A stretch of 64,000 bases of DNA from Dechloromonas sp. UBA6271 (lineage in GTDB: Bacteria; Pseudomonadota; Gammaproteobacteria; Burkholderiales; Rhodocyclaceae). The DNA is taken from contig DJUX01000035.1 in the NCBI GenBank assembly GCA_002440665.1, positions 14,761-78,760 of the forward strand, given 5' to 3'. The notes beneath the pieces are model-generated. The model made no database searches. It had not been told where the DNA came from and saw only the letters and a program-made list of their open reading frames with translations. Shown in pieces: positions 52,964 through 62,407 of the stretch. The translations under genes and the position numbers were made by a program. The stretch's first letter is position 1. Every line of letters begins with the position of its first letter.

Positions 52964-53566
52964 TCAGTTTCGGGCCGGTGATGCCCCCGGCGCGCTGGAA
53001 CCCTTGAGCTCCAAGCGTTGTCCGGAGTCGGCCGGCTGATTTCCTTGCGCAGTCTTGTTTTTCGGCTGAATGACCGCGCGAACCCTTGTCGGCTGGCCCT
53101 TCGGGTCGCTGTTCTTGCCGGCGGTCACCAGATATTTTTCGCTGATCGCGTCGTACCAGATGTAGTCGCCCTTGACCTGGTCCTCGCCGCTCTTGACCCA
53201 GGCCCGGTGAAACAGTTCGGCCACTTCGGTATTGGTGTTGTACTCGATGCGTTCGGCTTCGCCGTCGATGTATTCCTCCCGACCCTCACGCTTCTGCCTG
53301 ATGCGCGCCAGACCATCCTTGCCGCCGGTAGCGACGCCCTTCTGGAAGCCATATTGGTCTTCGGTAACGACGACCCGGTCGGCACGCAGGACCATGGTCC
53401 CCTTGATCACGACGACGTCACCTTCGAGAATCTGGATCTTCTTGGCATCGTCGATCGATATCCGGTTGGCCTCCAGTTGCAGCGGCTTGTCGCGATCAGC
53501 CCGTTCGGCAAACGCGGAATGGGCCAGGGACGCAAGAATCAGGACGATGACGGTTCGATAGTTCAT
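52964..53566 (-). CDS. lptA: LPS-transport periplasmic protein LptA
   Basis: A 200-residue periplasmic protein that forms the bridge carrying LPS to the outer membrane. It has a signal peptide (RTVIVLILASLAHSAFA) and an OstA/LptA beta-jellyroll domain (LQLEANRISIDDAKKIQILEGDVVVIKG). It overlaps lptC by 4 bases. lptB, which usually follows, is not downstream here. Confidence 0.92.
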   Translation of the reverse strand: MNYRTVIVLILASLAHSAFAERADRDKPLQLEANRISIDDAKKIQILEGDVVVIKGTMVLRADRVVVTEDQYGFQKGVATGGKDGLARIRQKREGREEYIDGEAERIEYNTNTEVAELFHRAWVKSGEDQVKGDYIWYDAISEKYLVTAGKNSDPKGQPTRVRAVIQPKNKTAQGNQPADSGQRLELKGSSAPGASPARN

Positions 53567-54144
53567 TTTTTCGCTCGGCGTGGATAAGACAGGCCGGTGA
53601 CCTGTGATTGCAGCTCGAAGGTTGAGGTTTTGTTGTCCAGATGCATGCCAACGCCCTTGACCCAGGATTTGTCTTCGGTAATCACCACCGGACTCCCAGT
53701 GAATGCGATGCCATCATCGGGCTGGACGGTCAGATCCGGCATGCGGGCAACCATTTCAGGGCGCGCCGGCGTTGCCGCCCGAACGGCCTTGACATCATCC
53801 CACAGGAAAACGGTCTGGCCCTTGCTCGTGACCAGGGCATTCTTGCCCGACAGCGTCAGTGCTGCAGCGTCCGGGCGATAGTGAATCAAGGTCGGCGACT
53901 TCAGTTCTGACGAATCGTCGTCCGGGAAATGCATCATGTACGGCGCCGTCAGGCGATATTTGACGCGCCCCTTTTCGTCGAACTGGCGGACCAGGAAGTT
54001 TTCGGCCATGGCATCCGGGTCGTGTCGCAATTTTCCATCGCGCACGATTTCGACCGGCGTGACCGCCCTTTGCAGCCAGAAGCTGAGCCCGGCCAGCAAC
54101 GCCAGCAGGACGACGACAAAAAGCTGGTTGGAACCAAATCTCAT
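53563..54144 (-). CDS. lptC: LPS export protein LptC
   Basis: A 193-residue inner-membrane-anchored protein (LFVVVLLALLAGLSFWL at the N-terminus) with a periplasmic LptC fold (KYRLTAPYMMHFPDDDSSEL). The ATG at 54144 overlaps the kdsC stop. It passes LPS from the LptBFG extractor to LptA. Confidence 0.92.
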   Translation of the reverse strand: MRFGSNQLFVVVLLALLAGLSFWLQRAVTPVEIVRDGKLRHDPDAMAENFLVRQFDEKGRVKYRLTAPYMMHFPDDDSSELKSPTLIHYRPDAAALTLSGKNALVTSKGQTVFLWDDVKAVRAATPARPEMVARMPDLTVQPDDGIAFTGSPVVITEDKSWVKGVGMHLDNKTSTFELQSQVTGLSYPRRAKK

Positions 54145-54668
54145 TGCGGGTCGAGGTAGGCCGCGAACAGGGCTTCGAGCTGCCCCTGAGCGTCCAGGAT
54201 AAATTCGGCCGCCTCGCGCACCGCGCCGTGGCCGCCGGCGGCATCGGTCACCGCGTGGGCGCGCTCGCGGACCAGCGGGCGGGCATTGGCCGGAGCAATC
54301 GCCAGACCGCACTGCGCCATGACAGCGAGGTCGATCAGATCGTCACCCATGAAGGCACAGTCCGGCCAATGCAGGCCGAGGCTGACAAGAAGGGCCTCAA
54401 CCGTCGCGCGCTTGTCACCGACTCCCTGAAAGACGTGGGCGATGCCGAGATCGGCGGCACGCGCCGCAACGACGCCCGAGTTGCGCCCGGTGACGATGGC
54501 CAGTTCGAGCCCGGCGCGCTGCAGGAGCTTCAGCCCAAGGCCATCCTGGACATTGAAGGTCTTCAGTTCGTGGCCGTCATCGGTGTAGTGCAGGCCGCCA
54601 TCGGTCATCACGCCATCGATATCGAAGGCGATGAGCTTGATACGGCTGGCGCGGGTCCGCGTATCCAT
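54141..54668 (-). CDS. kdsC: 3-deoxy-D-manno-octulosonate 8-phosphate phosphatase KdsC
   Basis: A 175-residue HAD phosphatase (C0 type, no cap) in KDO synthesis. The nucleophile motif is AFDIDGVMTDG, with VTGRNS and FMGDDLIDLAVM following. It overlaps kdsD by 1 base and lptC by 4 bases. Confidence 0.95.
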   Translation of the reverse strand: MDTRTRASRIKLIAFDIDGVMTDGGLHYTDDGHELKTFNVQDGLGLKLLQRAGLELAIVTGRNSGVVAARAADLGIAHVFQGVGDKRATVEALLVSLGLHWPDCAFMGDDLIDLAVMAQCGLAIAPANARPLVRERAHAVTDAAGGHGAVREAAEFILDAQGQLEALFAAYLDPQ

Positions 54669-55666
54669 CAGATCACCTTGGCCAAAAACAGGTCATGCAT
54701 GTTGAGCGCACCGAGCAGGCGGCCATCCGGATCGGCCACCAGCAGCGCGTTGATGCGGTAGCGCTCCATCATTTCCACGGCTTCGACCGCAAGGCGCTCC
54801 GGGGCGATGGTCCGCGGGCCGGCGTGCATGACACTGGCGATGGACGCGGACTGCAGGTCGATACGTTTCTCGAAGGCACGGCGCAGGTCGCCATCGGTGA
54901 AGATGCCGAGCGTCCGCCCACCGTCATCGACGACCGCCACCAGGCCGAGGCCGCCGCGCGACATGGCGAGGATGGCCTCGCTCACACCGGCCTGCGGCCC
55001 GACCGTCGGCACTGCCTCGCCGCTGCGCATTACGTCGCTGACATGCGTCAGCAGGCGGCGACCAAGCGATCCACCAGGGTGGGAACGGGCAAAATCATCC
55101 GGCCCGAAGCCGCGCGCGTCGAGCAAGGCCACGGCCAGCGCATCGCCAAGCGCCAGCGCCGCCGTCGTGCTGGCGGTCGGGGCCAGATTGTGCGGGCAGG
55201 CCTCCTGTTCGACACCGGCGTCAAGATGGACATCGGCCTCGCGCGCCAGCGTCGAGGTCGGCACACCGGTCATGGCGATCAGCCGCGCGCCCTGGCGCTT
55301 GATCAGCGGCACGATGCGCAACAGCTCTTCCGATTCGCCGGAGTTGGATAAGGCGAGCAGCACGTCGTCGCGGGTGATCATGCCGAGATCGCCGTGGCTG
55401 GCCTCGGCCGGGTGCACGAAGTAGGCCGGCGTGCCGGTGCTGGCCATGGTCGAGGCGATCTTGCGTGCCACGTGCCCGGACTTGCCCATGCCGCTGACGA
55501 TCAATCGACCGTGACAACCGAGAATGAGCTCGACTGCCGCCGCGAAGCCGCCATTTATCCTGCCAACCAGGGCGTCGACCGCAGCCGCCTCGATGCTCAG
55601 CGTCTGGCGACCCAACGCCAATGCGCGTTCGGGCGAGAATTGATGGGAATTGGCGCTTTGGCTCAT
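54668..55666 (-). CDS. kdsD: Arabinose-5-phosphate isomerase KdsD
   Basis: A 332-residue enzyme making arabinose-5-phosphate for KDO. The SIS domain covers about residues 35-200 (VSGMGKSGHVARKIASTMASTGTPAYFVHPAEASHGDLG, shown by position; SNSGESEEL). Two CBS domains follow (about 210-330). The ATG at 55666 was chosen; upstream codons are not family-like. First gene of the kdsD-kdsC-lptC-lptA operon. Confidence 0.95.
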   Translation of the reverse strand: MSQSANSHQFSPERALALGRQTLSIEAAAVDALVGRINGGFAAAVELILGCHGRLIVSGMGKSGHVARKIASTMASTGTPAYFVHPAEASHGDLGMITRDDVLLALSNSGESEELLRIVPLIKRQGARLIAMTGVPTSTLAREADVHLDAGVEQEACPHNLAPTASTTAALALGDALAVALLDARGFGPDDFARSHPGGSLGRRLLTHVSDVMRSGEAVPTVGPQAGVSEAILAMSRGGLGLVAVVDDGGRTLGIFTDGDLRRAFEKRIDLQSASIASVMHAGPRTIAPERLAVEAVEMMERYRINALLVADPDGRLLGALNMHDLFLAKVI

Positions 55667-55718
55667 GGGCAGGCTGCGGTTATGATGGCCCAAGTATACC
55701 TGACTTAGCGAAACGGCC

Positions 55719-57680
55719 TTGAGCGCGCTATCCCTCGTTCTCCTGCTACTTGGCGCCTCGGTGCTCGCGGTGGTGATCTTCCGCCGCTTCAACCTGCCGC
55801 CGGTGCTCGGCTATCTGCTGGTCGGCAGCCTGATCGGCCCGCACGCGCTGAACCTGATGCGCGACGTGCACCGCGCCGAATATATCGCCGAGTTCGGCGT
55901 CGTTTTCCTGATGTTCTCGATCGGACTGGAGTTTTCGCTGCCCAAGCTCTATGCGATGAAACGCATCGTGTTCGGGCTGGGCCTGTTGCAGGTCGTCATC
56001 AGCATGGCGCTGATCACCGGCGTGGCCATGCTGTTCGGTATCAGCTGGCAACTCGGCATCGCCCTCGGCGGTGTAATGGCCATGTCGTCCACCGCCGTCA
56101 TCACCAAGCTGCTGGCCGAGCGCCTGCAACTCGACTCGGCGCACGGACGCGAAATCATGGGCGTCCTGCTGTTCCAGGATCTGGCGGTGGTGCCCTTGCT
56201 GGTGCTCATTCCGTCGCTGACGCAACCGCCGGAAAAGCTGGCGATGTTGCTCGGTATCGCGCTCCTCAAGGCCGTCGTCGTCCTCGCGGTGATTCTGGTT
56301 TTCGGCCAGAAACTGATGCGCAAGTGGTTCCATTTCGTTGCCCGCGCCAAGTCTTCCGAAGTCTTCGTGCTCAACGTGCTGCTGATCACGCTGAGCCTCG
56401 CGACGCTCACCGAGTTGGCCGGCCTGTCGCTGGCACTGGGTGCCTTCGTCGCCGGCATGCTGATTTCGGAAACCGAATACCGCCTGCAGGTGGAGGAGGA
56501 TATCAAGTCCTTCCGTGACGTGCTGATGGGCCTGTTCTTCGTCACCATCGGCGTCAAGCTCGACCTGCACATTCTGGTCGGGCTGTGGTGGCAGGTGCTG
56601 CTGACGCTGACCGGCCTGCTGCTGATCAAGAGCATCGTCGTCGGACTGCTCTCATGGCGACTTGGCTCGACACCAGGCAACTCCATCCGCTCGGCGCTCT
56701 GGCTCTGTGCCGGCGGCGAATTCGGTTTCGTTCTGCTCGGAGAAATAGCCCGCATGCCGAAAGACATCGAGCAGGTGGTGCTCACTGCCCTCGTCCTTTC
56801 CATGCTGATCGCACCGTTCATCGTGCAATACAGCGAGAAGCTGGTCATGCGCTTCGTCGCCGGCGAATGGCTGCTGCGCTCAATGCAGCTGACCAAGATC
56901 GCGGCACAGTCGATGGGGACCGAGAAGCATGCCATCCTCTGCGGCTTCGGGCGCAGCGGCCAATACCTGGCGCGTTTCCTGAGCCAGGAAAACATCAATT
57001 ACATCGCCCTCGACCTCGACCCGGATCGCGTGCGCGAAGCCGCCGCCGGCGGCGAAACTGTCGTCTTCGGCGACGCCGCGCGCAGGGAAGCCCTGATCGC
57101 GGCCGGCCTGATGCGCGCCAGCGTCGCCATCGTGACGGTCAGCGACACGCCGCTCACCGAGAAAATCCTCTTCCATATCCAGGCCTTGCGCCCGGACATT
57201 CCGGTCATCGTCCGCACTGCCGACGAGCGCGACATCGGACGCCTGTCGCGCGCCGGCGCCACCGAAGTCGTTCCAGAGGCGCTCGAAGCCAGCCTGATGC
57301 TCGCATCGCACGCCCTCGTCCTGCTTGGCACCCCCCTCAATCGCGTGCTGAAGCGCATTCGCCAGACCCGCTCGCAACGCTATAGCCTGCTGCGCGGCTT
57401 CTACCGCGGTGCCAGCGACCATGACCTCGACGACATCGACGACCATCACCAGCCGCGCCTGCACTCCGTGCTTCTCGGCCCGGGCGCCGGGGCCATCGGG
57501 CGCACCCTCGATCAACTCAATCTCGACCAGCTCGGTTGCGAAGTCAGCGCCATTCGCCGCCGCGGCATCCGCGCCGTCGAGCCGGCCCCGGAAACGCAAC
57601 TCGAGGAAGGCGACGTCGTTGTCGTCCTCGGCGATCCGGAGGCGGTATCGGCTGCGGAAGAACGGCTGCTCCAGAAATGA
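55719..57680 (+). CDS. Kef-type monovalent cation:proton antiporter (CPA2) with RCK domain
   Basis: A 653-residue transporter. The N-terminal ~385 residues form about 12 TM helices (family motif VGSLIGPHALNL; EFGVVFLMFSIGLEFSL). An RCK/TrkA-N domain follows (HAILCGFGRSGQYLARFL, near residue 405), then a TrkA-C domain (about 570-653). This layout fits KefB/KefC potassium efflux. The start codon is TTG. It is divergent from kdsD with a 52-base gap. An ancillary quinone reductase (KefF/G) is not nearby. Confidence 0.92.
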   Translation: MSALSLVLLLLGASVLAVVIFRRFNLPPVLGYLLVGSLIGPHALNLMRDVHRAEYIAEFGVVFLMFSIGLEFSLPKLYAMKRIVFGLGLLQVVISMALITGVAMLFGISWQLGIALGGVMAMSSTAVITKLLAERLQLDSAHGREIMGVLLFQDLAVVPLLVLIPSLTQPPEKLAMLLGIALLKAVVVLAVILVFGQKLMRKWFHFVARAKSSEVFVLNVLLITLSLATLTELAGLSLALGAFVAGMLISETEYRLQVEEDIKSFRDVLMGLFFVTIGVKLDLHILVGLWWQVLLTLTGLLLIKSIVVGLLSWRLGSTPGNSIRSALWLCAGGEFGFVLLGEIARMPKDIEQVVLTALVLSMLIAPFIVQYSEKLVMRFVAGEWLLRSMQLTKIAAQSMGTEKHAILCGFGRSGQYLARFLSQENINYIALDLDPDRVREAAAGGETVVFGDAARREALIAAGLMRASVAIVTVSDTPLTEKILFHIQALRPDIPVIVRTADERDIGRLSRAGATEVVPEALEASLMLASHALVLLGTPLNRVLKRIRQTRSQRYSLLRGFYRGASDHDLDDIDDHHQPRLHSVLLGPGAGAIGRTLDQLNLDQLGCEVSAIRRRGIRAVEPAPETQLEEGDVVVVLGDPEAVSAAEERLLQK

Positions 57681-57706
57681 AAAAGCCCGCCGAAGCGGGC
57701 TTGACT
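57680..57706. terminator. Terminator after the antiporter gene
   Basis: Stem agcccgc / gcgggct with a CGAA loop. T runs are short on the + strand and better on the minus strand, toward the end of the pseudopilin gene. Confidence 0.65.
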
Positions 57707-57720
57707 CTGGCTATCTTCTT

Positions 57721-58410
57721 TTAGAGACTGGCGCAGACAATATACTGCTGCCCATCGACAATAGCGGCTGTTGCAACTGCTGCCGCGCCGCGCGCAGAAC
57801 CCATTGGAACCGCCTGAACCGAACCACCTGCTGTATTGCCATCGTCCATGGTGGTATCGATCTGGCGAACATAGCGACCAAGCACGCCATCCGAGCAGAC
57901 ATAAAAAGCTCCGCGCATTCCAGCGATAAACGGCAACGCGTTACCACCCCCATCAACGCCGCTTTCCACACCTAGACGACCGCCATCGGCATTTCTAGGC
58001 AAGTAATTAACATCTCCAAGATTGGTTGCCCCAGTCGCCAAATTGGCCAAGCGAACATGTTGCCAAAAAACGAAGGTTTCCGAGGTCGCCGCCTGGGCAT
58101 TCCAGTCGCCATCAACCCGGCCGTTGTTATTGGTGCACAGTCCTGCTGCCGCTGGAGTACACGCAGACGCGATACCAACACCGAACGCTGCATCCAGCTG
58201 AGCCTGGGTCTGATCCCCCGGGAAGCTCTTGAAACGATCCTGATAGCCATAAACCAGTGCAGACGCCGTCCTGAAGTCGCCTATCATGTTTTTGACTTTG
58301 GCACTATTGATCAACTCCTGCCCTTTCAGCACACCGCCCAGCAACAGGCCGATAATTACCAGTACGATGGCGATTTCAACGAGGGTAAAGCCGCCTTGAT
58401 TGTTTTTCAT
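57721..58410 (-). CDS. Type II/IV pseudopilin with prepilin N-terminus
   Basis: A 229-residue prepilin. The leader MKNNQGG is followed by the processing site G|FTLVEIAIVLVIIGLLLGG, with the conserved Glu at +5 and a long hydrophobic helix. The globular domain carries several Cys (ACTPAAAGLC, FYVCSDG) and a C-terminal CASL. It stands alone, without assembly genes nearby; the pilD peptidase is at the window start. Base composition is lower in G+C than neighbours. Confidence 0.85.
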   Translation of the reverse strand: MKNNQGGFTLVEIAIVLVIIGLLLGGVLKGQELINSAKVKNMIGDFRTASALVYGYQDRFKSFPGDQTQAQLDAAFGVGIASACTPAAAGLCTNNNGRVDGDWNAQAATSETFVFWQHVRLANLATGATNLGDVNYLPRNADGGRLGVESGVDGGGNALPFIAGMRGAFYVCSDGVLGRYVRQIDTTMDDGNTAGGSVQAVPMGSARGAAAVATAAIVDGQQYIVCASL

Positions 58411-58541
58411 GTCATGCTCCAGTTACATTCTCTCGCTTCGTACAGAGCAACCTTCATGCCAATGAAAAATTCCCGCAAATTGCCCAATCGGCGCGGCAAA
58501 CCCGGATTTTACCTGTCGAAAAATGGACAGTTGTTGAAAAC

Positions 58542-60236
58542 ATGAACACCGTAGAGTCTTCCGGCCCTCTCCCCTGGTGGTCGCGACAGCCGCACCTCCT
58601 GCTGGCCGGCCACTTGTTGCTGCTGCATGCGCTGGCTTTCGGCGGCTGGAAATTGCCGACCGTCCGCATCCTTTGGTTCGTCGCGCTCGGCCTGTTCTTG
58701 CTCTGGCAACCGTTTGTCGCCGGAGAACAGCGCATGAACCCGCGCCAGGGCAGCGCCCTGCTAGCCCTCGCGCTGGCTTCGACCTGGCTGCTTGACCCGT
58801 GGCTGATGCTGATCTGGTGCGGCGCGCTGGCGGCGGTGATCGGCGGCCGCGTGCTGTGGACCAGCCGCCGCCTGGAGCGCGCCGGCTACCTGTTCGCTTT
58901 CGGCTACCTTGTCTGCCTGATCATCTTCGGCGTCGTGCCGGAGATTTCCCCGGCGGTCGTTCTCGACCCTCTGCCGCGCCACACGCTCGGCCTCTACATG
59001 CCCGCCCTGCTGGCCGTGCTGGTTGCCTTCCCGGCCCACCCGCAGCGCCGCCAGGCCGGCGATGCCTTTGATCTCTTTTACGGCATGCTGGTCTTCCTGG
59101 CACTCGCCGTTTTCGTTCTCGGGGCGCTGGCTTTCACGCTGGTCGGCGGCGTCAGCTATGTCGAAGCGCTGGTCAAGACCTCCCTCAGCATCGCCGCCGC
59201 GCTGCTGGTGCTGGCCTGGGCGTGGAACCCGCGCGGCGGTTTCTCGGGGATCGGCTCCGCGCTTTCGCGCTACCTGCTGTCGGTCGGGCTGCCGTTGGAG
59301 CAATGGCTGATTCAGCTTGCCGAAGCCAGCGAACGCGAAACCCATCCGGTACGCTTTCTGGCAACCGCGGCCGAACAACTGGATCGCATGCCCTGGGTCG
59401 TCGGATGCGCATGGCGGGCGGGCACCGACGCCGGCGAGTTCGGCATCGCCTCGCCCCATGCGCAGACATACCGGCGCAACGACGTTGTGCTGACCCTGTA
59501 TTTCCGCTACCCCCCATCGCCGGCGATGCGCTGGCATGTCGAATGGCTGCTGCGCCTGGCCACCGAGTTTTACCTGGTCAAGTTCCAGACACACGAGTTG
59601 CAGCGCATGGGTTACCTGCAGGCGGTGTATGAGACCGGCGCCCGCGTCACGCACGACGTCAAGAACCTGCTGCAGTCGCTGCAGACCTTGTGCTATGCCG
59701 CGTCGCGGCCCGGCGACCCGGTGGCCGTGGCGCAATTGCTGGCGCGCCAGTTGCCGCAGATCGCCGAACGCCTGAAGTCGACGCTCGACAAGTTGCAACG
59801 CCCACAGATCGAAGACAGCCACAGCATTTCCGCCCGCTTGTGGTGGGAACGCCTGCAGGACCGCCACGCCGGGAACCACCTCGAATGGCAGGCGGATCTG
59901 CGTGACACCGTCGAGTTGCCGGGCACCCTGTTCGACAGCGTTGCCGAAAATCTGCTGCAGAATGCCTTGAGCAAGCGGCAACACGAAAGCGGCATCGAAA
60001 TATCGGTCAAATTGACCGTCGACCGCAACAGCCCGGTTTTCAGCGTGCGCGACAGCGGCCAGGCCATCGAGCCGCCGCTTGCCGAGTCGCTGTTCCGGGC
60101 ACCGGTGGCATCCGAGTACGGGCTGGGCATCGGTCTTTACCATGCCGCCAGGCAGGCCGAGGAAACGGGCTACGTCCTCAGCCTCGCCGAGAACCTGCCG
60201 GGCGCGGTGCGCTTTACGCTGGCGCCCCGGAGCTGA
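58542..60236 (+). CDS. Orphan membrane sensor histidine kinase
   Basis: A 564-residue kinase. The first ~235 residues contain about seven hydrophobic helices; a GAF-like segment of about 90 residues follows. The phospho-acceptor His is in VTHDVKNLLQSLQTL (about residue 369). The N-box is VAENLLQNALSKR and the G-box is YGLGIGLYHAA. This resembles PrsK/XrtA-type sensor kinases, but no response regulator or exosortase gene is adjacent. It is convergent with, and overlaps by 23 bases, the cyclase gene. Confidence 0.8.
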   Translation: MNTVESSGPLPWWSRQPHLLLAGHLLLLHALAFGGWKLPTVRILWFVALGLFLLWQPFVAGEQRMNPRQGSALLALALASTWLLDPWLMLIWCGALAAVIGGRVLWTSRRLERAGYLFAFGYLVCLIIFGVVPEISPAVVLDPLPRHTLGLYMPALLAVLVAFPAHPQRRQAGDAFDLFYGMLVFLALAVFVLGALAFTLVGGVSYVEALVKTSLSIAAALLVLAWAWNPRGGFSGIGSALSRYLLSVGLPLEQWLIQLAEASERETHPVRFLATAAEQLDRMPWVVGCAWRAGTDAGEFGIASPHAQTYRRNDVVLTLYFRYPPSPAMRWHVEWLLRLATEFYLVKFQTHELQRMGYLQAVYETGARVTHDVKNLLQSLQTLCYAASRPGDPVAVAQLLARQLPQIAERLKSTLDKLQRPQIEDSHSISARLWWERLQDRHAGNHLEWQADLRDTVELPGTLFDSVAENLLQNALSKRQHESGIEISVKLTVDRNSPVFSVRDSGQAIEPPLAESLFRAPVASEYGLGIGLYHAARQAEETGYVLSLAENLPGAVRFTLAPRS

Positions 60237-61530
60237 CCGCCGCTTCTGCTGGGAGCGCACTCTTTAGGGGGCCGAGCAGGCGGTAAACCGGGGTATTTCC
60301 CTTGCCCTTCAGGTGGATGATCTGCGGCGCCTGGAATTCGAAATGCTCGGCCAGACGCCGATACGTGGTTTCATCCACGTGGACCATGCCCGGCACCCCT
60401 TCGCTGGTGATGCGGCTGGCCAGATTGACGGTATCGCCCCACAGGTCGTAGATGAATTTTTTCTTGCCGACCACGCCAGCGACGATCGGCCCGGTGCCGA
60501 TGCCGATCCGCACTTCAAGGTGCAGGCTGTTGACCTCGAAATCGGTACGCAACAAATCCCGCATCGCCAGCGCCAGTTCGGCGATCGCCCGCGAGTAGTT
60601 GCCCTCGTCCTTGTTCAGCCCCCCGGCGACCATGTAGGCGTCGCCGATGGTCTTGATCTTCTCCATGCCGAACTGCTCGGCCAGTTCGTCGAACGACGAG
60701 AAAATGCGGTTGAGCATGGCGAACACCTGTTGCGGTGACATGCCTTCAGCCAGCTTGGTGAAATTGACGATGTCGACAAACATCACCGTCACGTCGGCGA
60801 AGCCGTCGGCGATCGTCTGCTTCTCGTATTTCAGCCGTTCGGCGATGGGGCCGGGCAGGATGTTGAGCAACAGGCGCTCGGAGCGGTCCTGTTCGTCTTG
60901 CAGCAAACGGTGGGTTTCCTCAAGGCTGGCCTGCGCCTTGGCCTTCTCCTGGGTGGAATAGCGCAGCAGCAGATAAACGATGGTCGACACCGCGGCGAAA
61001 TTGAGGGCGAAGAAGAAGACGCTGACCCTGATCGGCACCCGCGACGCGTTCGCCCCGATGCTGTCGGCCAGGAAGTAATCGAAAAAGCCGGAAAGTGCGG
61101 TCAAAAAGATATAGGCAAAAAACCAGGCGGCCGATTCGCGTACGCCGAAAAACAGCACGGCGCCGATCGGCGCCAACAGCCCCCACAGGCTGATGCCGCT
61201 GGCCGTGATGAAATTGCCGATGCTCCATTGCACGACGAAGGGCATGAAAAGGAACAGCGCCAGCTGCGAATAGCGGAAGAAGCTGAAATTGCCGCTCTTG
61301 AGGAAAAACACCAGATTGGAAACCAGCAGCAACTGGAAGGCGAACGGCGCCGTCGAGGAAAAACGCGGCCCCATCTGCCAATAGAGAAACAGCCACAGCA
61401 TCGACCCCAGCGACACGAGGCCGGTGGCGAAGATCAGCAGCGATTTCTTGAGGCGGGTTTCGGCGTCGTCATCCGGGCTAAAACCGGCAGTACTGAGCGA
61501 GCGAAACAAGGTGGGTTGAGGCTGGTTCAT
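60214..61530 (-). CDS. Membrane class III adenylate/guanylate cyclase
   Basis: A 438-residue cyclase with six hydrophobic helices (about residues 30-200), a short coiled coil (EKAKAQASLEETHRLLQDEQ) and the catalytic domain (about 250-420). Metal-binding Asp are in VTVMFVDIVNFTKLAE and KIKTIGDAYMVAGG. Substrate residues K (KIKT) and D (YDLWGDTVNLASR) favour ATP over GTP. It probably makes cAMP in response to a membrane signal. Confidence 0.88.
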   Translation of the reverse strand: MNQPQPTLFRSLSTAGFSPDDDAETRLKKSLLIFATGLVSLGSMLWLFLYWQMGPRFSSTAPFAFQLLLVSNLVFFLKSGNFSFFRYSQLALFLFMPFVVQWSIGNFITASGISLWGLLAPIGAVLFFGVRESAAWFFAYIFLTALSGFFDYFLADSIGANASRVPIRVSVFFFALNFAAVSTIVYLLLRYSTQEKAKAQASLEETHRLLQDEQDRSERLLLNILPGPIAERLKYEKQTIADGFADVTVMFVDIVNFTKLAEGMSPQQVFAMLNRIFSSFDELAEQFGMEKIKTIGDAYMVAGGLNKDEGNYSRAIAELALAMRDLLRTDFEVNSLHLEVRIGIGTGPIVAGVVGKKKFIYDLWGDTVNLASRITSEGVPGMVHVDETTYRRLAEHFEFQAPQIIHLKGKGNTPVYRLLGPLKSALPAEAAVSSGAPA

Positions 61531-61618
61531 GGCATCCCTGCCGTCGAAACGACGGTTCCTGTCCAGTTTGGCAGTCGACAACCGCGCCGTCAATAAGCCG
61601 ACGACATGAGCAAGGCCT

Positions 61619-62407
61619 TCAGGAAAACAGCCGCGCCAGTTCTTCCCCGGGTGACGGCGCCCGCATGAAGGCTTCGCCGACCAGGAAGACATTGACCTGG
61701 CTGGCGCGCATCAGCGCGACGTCTTCCGGCGTCAGGATGCCGCTTTCGGTGATGACGATGCGATCCACAGGAATGCGGGCGAGCAGGCCCAGGGTCGTAT
61801 TGAGCGTGACCTCGAAGCTGCGCAGGTTGCGGTTGTTGATGCCGAGCAGTGGGGTTTTCAGTTGCAGTGCGGCGTCGAGTTCTTCGCCGTTATGGACTTC
61901 GACCAGCACGGCCATGCCGTAGCCATGAGCCTGTGCTTCCAGCGCCTGCATTTCCGGCAGACTCAGCGCGGCGGCGATGAGCAGGATGCAGTCGGCGCCC
62001 ATGGCACGCGCTTCGGCGACCTGATAATGGTCGACCATGAAATCCTTGCGCAGCACCGGCAGTTCGCACGCCACACGGGCGGCCTGCAGGTATTCCGGGC
62101 AGCCTTGGAAATACTGGCGGTCGGTCAGCACCGACAGGCAGGCGGCACCATGCCGGGCGTAGCTGCGGGCAATTTCCGCCGGCTCGAAGTCAGGCCGGAT
62201 GATGCCTTTCGACGGGCTGGCCTTCTTGATTTCAGCAATGACGGCGGGTTGACCGCCGGCGATCTTGTGGCGGATGGCGCCGACGAAATCGCGGGGCGCC
62301 GGCTGGGCCGCAGCTTCCGCCTCGACTTCAGCCAATGGCTTGACGGACAGCGCGGCAGCGACTTCCTCGCGCTTGGTGGCGACGATCCGGGCGAGAATGT
62401 CGCTCAT
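61619..62407 (-). CDS. trpC: Indole-3-glycerol phosphate synthase
   Basis: A 262-residue TIM-barrel enzyme of tryptophan synthesis. Signatures: VIAEIKKASPSKGIIR, LRKDFMVDHYQV, GINNRNLRSFEV and VITESGILTPEDV. It overlaps trpD by 4 bases. Confidence 0.96.
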   Translation of the reverse strand: MSDILARIVATKREEVAAALSVKPLAEVEAEAAAQPAPRDFVGAIRHKIAGGQPAVIAEIKKASPSKGIIRPDFEPAEIARSYARHGAACLSVLTDRQYFQGCPEYLQAARVACELPVLRKDFMVDHYQVAEARAMGADCILLIAAALSLPEMQALEAQAHGYGMAVLVEVHNGEELDAALQLKTPLLGINNRNLRSFEVTLNTTLGLLARIPVDRIVITESGILTPEDVALMRASQVNVFLVGEAFMRAPSPGEELARLFS

